Of a stretch of DNA of 16,535 nt, positions 13,001 to 16,535 are shown piece after piece; position 1 is the first letter of the stretch, and every line of letters starts with the position of its first letter. Origin of the DNA: Gammaproteobacteria bacterium (GTDB lineage: Bacteria > Pseudomonadota > Gammaproteobacteria > Steroidobacterales > Steroidobacteraceae); NCBI GenBank assembly GCA_027451085.1, contig DAIDKA010000185.1, positions 1 through 16,535 on the forward strand, in the 5' to 3' direction. Under the pieces are notes generated by a model, which was not told the origin of the DNA, did no database searches, and saw only the letters and a list, made by a program, of their open reading frames with translations. The translations under genes were made by a program, and so were the position numbers.

Positions 13001-13716
13001 CGCCGGGCGAAGATGCTGCGCAGGTCGGTGACGACCTCGGCGCGCTCGACCAGGATCAGGTCGCTCTCTATCTGCTGCAGGTGTTGCAGCATGGCCCCCG
13101 CCAGTCCCGCCGAGTCGCGCTTCGCGATGAACCGGATCAGTTCCCCGTGTGCCTTGTGCGAACAGGAGCTGACGTCCGGCCGTTCGTAGGCCGCGGTGAT
13201 CAGCGAGGAACGCGTCATGAGTTCCCGCAGAAACGCGATGATCACGCGGTTGCCGACGAGCTCCGCGAGCAGCGTGTGGAATCCGTGCGAGGCATGCAGC
13301 TCGCGCGCCCGGTCATTGCTGCTCTCGCAACGGCGCTCCTCGCGCACGTGCGCCCGCAGGCGGGCGAGGGACTCATCATCGGCCACCCGGACGATCTCCG
13401 GTGCCAGGGCCACCTCGATCAGGCGCCGTGCCGCGAAGACCTCCTTCGCTTCGCGCACCGTGGGATGCGCGACCACCGCGCCCCGGTTGCGATGCAGGGT
13501 CACCACCTTGTCGTGCGCCAGGGTTCTCAGCACCGAACGGATCCGCATGCGGTTGACGCCGAAAGTCTCCGCCAGCTGGTCCTCGACCAGGCGCACCCCC
13601 GGCTGCAGCCGCCGTCCAGCGATGGCCGAGTGTATCTCCTGGTAGATCAAGGCTTCGTCCATCCCGCTGCACTGCGCTGTGTCCGGTTCCCGTCCCCGAC
13701 TTCTGTTCTTTTGCAT
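12997..13716 (-). CDS. GntR family transcriptional regulator (FadR/FCD subfamily)
   Basis: A 239-residue regulator. A GntR winged helix-turn-helix lies at about residues 20-85 (YQEIHSAIAGRRLQPG, then QLAETFGVNRMRIRSVLRTL, then wing RNRGAVVA). An FCD effector domain at about 92-225 carries His147 (GFHTLLAELVGN), His190 (AHGELIRFI) and His212 (MLQHLQQIE) at the usual metal-ligand places. The first ligand, normally Asp four residues before His147, is Ser143 here. ATG 13716 is chosen; ATG 13782 or ATG 13662 are possible, and none has a strong ribosome binding site. FCD regulators usually respond to small carboxylates or sugar acids and repress a neighbouring transporter or catabolic operon. The gene is convergent with the permease and divergent from the TonB receptor. 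Confidence 0.92.
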   Translation of the reverse strand: MQKNRSRGREPDTAQCSGMDEALIYQEIHSAIAGRRLQPGVRLVEDQLAETFGVNRMRIRSVLRTLAHDKVVTLHRNRGAVVAHPTVREAKEVFAARRLIEVALAPEIVRVADDESLARLRAHVREERRCESSNDRARELHASHGFHTLLAELVGNRVIIAFLRELMTRSSLITAAYERPDVSSCSHKAHGELIRFIAKRDSAGLAGAMLQHLQQIESDLILVERAEVVTDLRSIFARR

Positions 13717-13762
13717 GGTCTTCAACCGTTGAAATGCGTCATCCCCGGGTGGCGCCCCAACA

Positions 13763-13770
13763 GTGTACAC
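13763..13770. promoter_or_regulatory. Palindrome GTGTACAC upstream of GntR
   Basis: A perfect 8-bp palindrome 47 nt upstream of the chosen GntR start. Its GT-N-AC form matches the core of sites bound by FadR-type GntR proteins, so autoregulation is possible. It would fall inside the coding region if translation began at 13782. Confidence 0.35.
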
Positions 13771-13811
13771 CGGCGGCGCCATCGAGGCGGGTGGGGTCGG
13801 ATTGATCCCAA

Positions 13812-13825
13812 GATTGTTAACAATC
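13812..13825. promoter_or_regulatory. Perfect 14-bp palindrome, candidate GntR/FCD operator
   Basis: GATTGTTAACAATC is identical on both strands. Its inner TNGTNNACNA pattern resembles operators known for FadR-subfamily GntR regulators. It lies about 96 nt upstream of the GntR start and 328 nt upstream of the TonB receptor start, in the AT-rich part of their shared control region. Confidence 0.55.
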
Positions 13826-13837
13826 AGATATCACATT

Positions 13838-13854
13838 GTGCACAGAAGGTGCAC
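13838..13854. promoter_or_regulatory. Pair of GTGCAC palindromes one helical turn apart
   Basis: GTGCAC occurs at 13838-13843 and 13849-13854, 11 bp from start to start, so both sites face the same side of the helix. It lies just beyond the 14-bp palindrome and may be a second binding site for the same or another regulator. Confidence 0.35.
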
Positions 13855-14152
13855 GAGAAGTCCGTTCGCACCACGTGACGGCAGGGCCGCGGCTGTGCGG
13901 TCTGATTCCGGCGCGGTCGGCGGCTGCAACCAGGCGGCCGGTGGCGGCCGCGGTGGCAGGTGCGCTGTCCACTGAAAACTCCGGCTTTTGCCGATGCTGC
14001 GCGGCCTGCGGCCGATCGCTGAAGGCGCCGTGAGGTTGCCGTCGCGGTCGTGTCCGCGCGCGCTGGCACGGAAGCTGCTTGGGAGGGATCCGCAAGAGCT
14101 CGGGTGGGAGGGGTCCCGCGCTTACGGCTTTACTCATCTTGGAGTGCATCGC

Positions 14153-16535
14153 ATGTCAGTCAGCGCAAACAGCCGCCCATACCACACCCGCTTCGCCGGC
14201 GGTTTCATTGCCGCCCTGATTGCCGCAGGGCTGACTCCCGCGGGTTCCAGGGCTGATACGACCGCTGATACATCCGGCGAGGCGCAGTTGCCCGAAGTCA
14301 TCGTCACCGCGGAGAAACGCACCCAGGATGACAAGAACGTGCCTGTCAGCGTCGGCGTGATCGACGCCAGCACGCTGGAGGACATGCATGTGCAGAGCAT
14401 GGAGGACGTGACGCGTCTGACGCCGGGCCTGTCTTTCACGCACGCGAGCGTCGGCGGCGCCAATGGGCCCGGGCAGGACGTGCTCACCATCCGCGGCGTG
14501 AGTTCCGCCGCGGGCAATCCGACCGTGGGCACCTACATCGACGACGTGCCCATCATCACCATCACCGGGTACGAGGGCAGCCCGGAGCCCATGCTGGTGG
14601 ACCTCGACCGCATCGAGGTGCTGCGCGGGCCGCAGGGCACTTTGTATGGCGCCAGTTCCGAGGGTGGCACCGTGCGGTTCATCACCGCGCAGCCTGACTC
14701 CCACCAGTTCAGCGGCTCGTTCAACCAGGATCTGGGCGGCACGGTCCACGGCGGTTTCAACTACGACACCAACGGCGTGCTTAACCTGCCGGTGGTGGAG
14801 GACAAGTTCGCGTTGCGCATCTCCGCCAAGCTCGGCTCGGACAGCGGCTACATCAACCACTACGCGCTCGACGGTGCGCTCGCCAACGGCACCGCGACCC
14901 CTGGCGCTCTGGTGCAGAGCGGGGTCAACTCCGACCAGGAGGTCGCCCTCAACGTCAAGGGACTGTGGACGATCTCGGACGGCTTCACGGTCACGCCGGC
15001 CTTCCTCTACCAGCGCTATGACCTTTCCGACACCAACGCGTTCGTACCGGCGCTGGGCCTGTACAACGAGTACAACCAGGTGCGCTCGGCGGATTCTGAT
15101 GCGCTCTATGTCTCGAGTCTCTCCGTGCAGAAGAACCTCGGCTTCGCGAGTCTCACCAGCGTCACCAGCTACGTGCGTCGCAGCGTGACCCGCTGGGGGG
15201 ACGGCACGGAGCTCAACACCACGCCGATCTCGCAGTACACACTCGATCCTCTGGGCGAGTCGGGTGTGGAGCCTTACGCCAGTCACATAGCCCAGAACGA
15301 TCAAATCCTGGGGAACATCCCCTCGGTGGTGCTGTTCAACGACCACTTCAACACCTGGTCACAGGAGCTCAGGCTGTCCGGAGCGGCCGCCGACAACCGC
15401 GTGAACTGGGTCAGCGGTGTCTTTCTCACAGACCAGGAGTGGTCGCACTACGACTATGAGACGGCTCCCGGCTACGGTGCAGCCTTCCAGCAGATCTACG
15501 GCTACTCGATCGAGGATGATCCGGTGCTCAATCCGACCGTGGGCACGGCCAGCTATAATCCGGACTTCTGGGCCAACGACCTCATCTGGGTCATCCACGA
15601 CCACAACGATGTGCAGCAGTACGCCGCCTTCGGCCAGGTCGACATCGACCTGACGCCCCGCCTGCACGTGGGTCTCGGCGAGCGCTATGTGCAGGCCACG
15701 GAAAAGTTCACCGAGGTCGGCGCCGGCTACTATGACTTCGGCAACGCCGGTGTCGCGCCGGACGGCAACTACGGCACACCCTACGTCCAGTCGACGAAAT
15801 TCACGGCCAACACGCCCAAGGCCACCGTGACCTTCGATGCCACGCCGGATACGAGCATCTATGCCTCTGCGGGCAAGGGCTTCCGCCTCGGCGGGGCCAC
15901 CACGCCCAACTACAACACGCTATGCGAGATGGGCGCCAAGCAGCTGGGTTATTCCGACGGCATCCTTCCAAGCTCGTACCAGCCGGATGAGCTGTGGAGC
16001 TACGAGCTCGGCGCCAAGACACTGACCTTGAACCGCACGCTGTCGGTCAATGCCGATGTCTACTACATCCGCTGGAATAACCTGCAGGAGAACGTCATCA
16101 TTCCGGTGTGCGGCGGCAGCTTCAACACCAATGTCGGTGACGCTGAGGCCATCGGCGGCGAGCTGGAGGTGCGCTACCTGCCGACCTTCATTCCCGGTCT
16201 GCAGCTGACCATGAACCTCGGGGGCGAGCATGCCTACATCACCTCCGCCCTGCCGAGCGCCCCGGCGCAGGACGGCCAGGAGGTGCTCTACACGCCCGAG
16301 TACACCGCCACGGCCATGGCCAACTACAGCTTCCGCATCACGGATGCGCTGATGGGGTTCATCCGCGGTGATTTCGAACAGACCGGCAAGTCCTACGGCA
16401 GCTTCCAGGTTTCCACGCCTGATGCGCCCAATCCCTCCTACATCGATCCGGCCTACCACGTGGTCAATCTGGCGCTGGGGGCATCCTTCAGCCGTTATGA
16501 ACTGTCGCTCTTCGTCAAGAATCTGCTGAATGACC
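14153..16535 (+). CDS. TonB-dependent outer-membrane receptor, C-terminus outside window
   Basis: The first 794 residues of a TonB-dependent receptor that imports a ligand across the outer membrane using ExbBD/TonB energy. A signal peptide spans about 1-34 (hydrophobic FIAALIAAGL, cleavage near SRA-D). The TonB-box region LPEVIVTAEKR is at 46-56. The plug domain ends with RIEVLRGPQGTLYG (153-166) and GGTVRFIT. Amphipathic barrel strands follow, including the FRLGGATTPNY and WSYELGAKT stretches typical of the family. The sequence stops at VKNLLND, so about 40-60 residues including the terminal aromatic are missing. Two barrel cysteines (Cys591, Cys653) could pair in an extracellular loop. GGAG lies 8 nt before the ATG. 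Length and style resemble the large receptor families of sphingomonads and environmental Gammaproteobacteria, many of which import plant-derived or aromatic compounds. The ligand is unknown. Confidence 0.95.
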   Translation, partial: MSVSANSRPYHTRFAGGFIAALIAAGLTPAGSRADTTADTSGEAQLPEVIVTAEKRTQDDKNVPVSVGVIDASTLEDMHVQSMEDVTRLTPGLSFTHASVGGANGPGQDVLTIRGVSSAAGNPTVGTYIDDVPIITITGYEGSPEPMLVDLDRIEVLRGPQGTLYGASSEGGTVRFITAQPDSHQFSGSFNQDLGGTVHGGFNYDTNGVLNLPVVEDKFALRISAKLGSDSGYINHYALDGALANGTATPGALVQSGVNSDQEVALNVKGLWTISDGFTVTPAFLYQRYDLSDTNAFVPALGLYNEYNQVRSADSDALYVSSLSVQKNLGFASLTSVTSYVRRSVTRWGDGTELNTTPISQYTLDPLGESGVEPYASHIAQNDQILGNIPSVVLFNDHFNTWSQELRLSGAAADNRVNWVSGVFLTDQEWSHYDYETAPGYGAAFQQIYGYSIEDDPVLNPTVGTASYNPDFWANDLIWVIHDHNDVQQYAAFGQVDIDLTPRLHVGLGERYVQATEKFTEVGAGYYDFGNAGVAPDGNYGTPYVQSTKFTANTPKATVTFDATPDTSIYASAGKGFRLGGATTPNYNTLCEMGAKQLGYSDGILPSSYQPDELWSYELGAKTLTLNRTLSVNADVYYIRWNNLQENVIIPVCGGSFNTNVGDAEAIGGELEVRYLPTFIPGLQLTMNLGGEHAYITSALPSAPAQDGQEVLYTPEYTATAMANYSFRITDALMGFIRGDFEQTGKSYGSFQVSTPDAPNPSYIDPAYHVVNLALGASFSRYELSLFVKNLLND

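Larger units (their letters stand above)
13717..14152. other. Regulatory intergenic region between GntR and the TonB receptor
   Basis: These 436 nt have no convincing gene. The part near the GntR gene is AT-richer and palindromic (13763-13860), and the rest is GC-rich. An imperfect direct repeat, TGGGAGGG at 14080-14087 and again at 14105-14112, is followed in both copies by a TCC-containing run. The receptor ribosome binding site GGAG lies at 14141-14144, 8 nt before its ATG. I found no clean -35/-10 pair. Confidence 0.5.

Noticed and set aside
14156..15346. Minus-strand open frame of 396 codons opposite the TonB receptor
   Set aside because: The plus strand encodes the signal peptide, TonB box and plug motifs. 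The minus frame shows only a Val/Arg/His-rich antisense composition.
1..16535. CRISPR arrays, tRNA/rRNA genes, insertion sequences, integrase or attachment sites
   Set aside because: None was seen: no regularly spaced repeats, no transposase or integrase motifs and no tRNA-like cloverleaf noticed by eye.

Overview
The window is about 16.5 kb of high-GC, densely coding DNA. It holds 13 complete protein genes and two genes cut by the window edges, most with recognisable Shine-Dalgarno sites. The codon bias, a SusC-unrelated TonB-dependent receptor with an 'LPEVIVTAEKR' TonB-box region, an Ohr peroxidase, NCS1, AraC and GntR/FCD families and Sec/Tat-type signal peptides point to a free-living Gram-negative Pseudomonadota. 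A gammaproteobacterial (Nevskiales/Steroidobacterales-like) or sphingomonad-like catabolic heterotroph would fit, but the exact lineage cannot be read from the window. I see no rRNA, tRNA, CRISPR array, insertion sequence or phage gene.

Region 1 (1-8680, all minus strand) is a catabolic cluster. The upstream transcription unit starts from a good sigma70-like promoter whose -35 box overlaps a perfect 12-bp palindrome. It encodes an SDR oxidoreductase, an AHL-lactonase-like metallo-beta-lactamase (MBL) fold hydrolase and a beta-hydroxyacid dehydrogenase, joined by two 4-nt ATGA overlaps. A carboxymuconolactone-decarboxylase-family protein follows 55 nt later. Next comes an AraC regulator with a TTG start and a 12-bp inverted repeat in its leader. 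A second tight unit follows: serine hydrolase (class C beta-lactamase/esterase fold), GMC FAD alcohol dehydrogenase, a second MBL hydrolase, and a CYP199-like cytochrome P450 that runs off the left edge. Together these could hydroxylate or demethylate a substrate (P450), oxidise alcohols (GMC, SDR, hydroxyacid dehydrogenase) and open esters or lactones (two MBLs, serine hydrolase, CMD family). This looks like degradation of an aromatic or lactone-type compound under AraC control; the substrate is inferred only in outline.

Region 2 (8735-11294) is an envelope and stress block. On the minus strand, an exported NAD(P)-binding oxidoreductase with a twin-arginine-like leader is followed by a secreted SRPBCC protein and a two-helix DUF3185 membrane protein that overlaps it by 4 nt. 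On the plus strand is ohr (organic hydroperoxide peroxidase). It converges through a strong GC hairpin on a small secreted protein of unknown function.

Region 3 (11567-16535) is an uptake block. An NCS1-family permease (plus) converges on a GntR/FCD regulator (minus), and their stop codons overlap. A 436-nt divergent intergenic region containing several palindromes separates the regulator from a TonB-dependent receptor (plus, cut by the right edge). A natural reading is that the GntR protein senses a small molecule and controls the outer-membrane receptor, and perhaps the permease, that import it.
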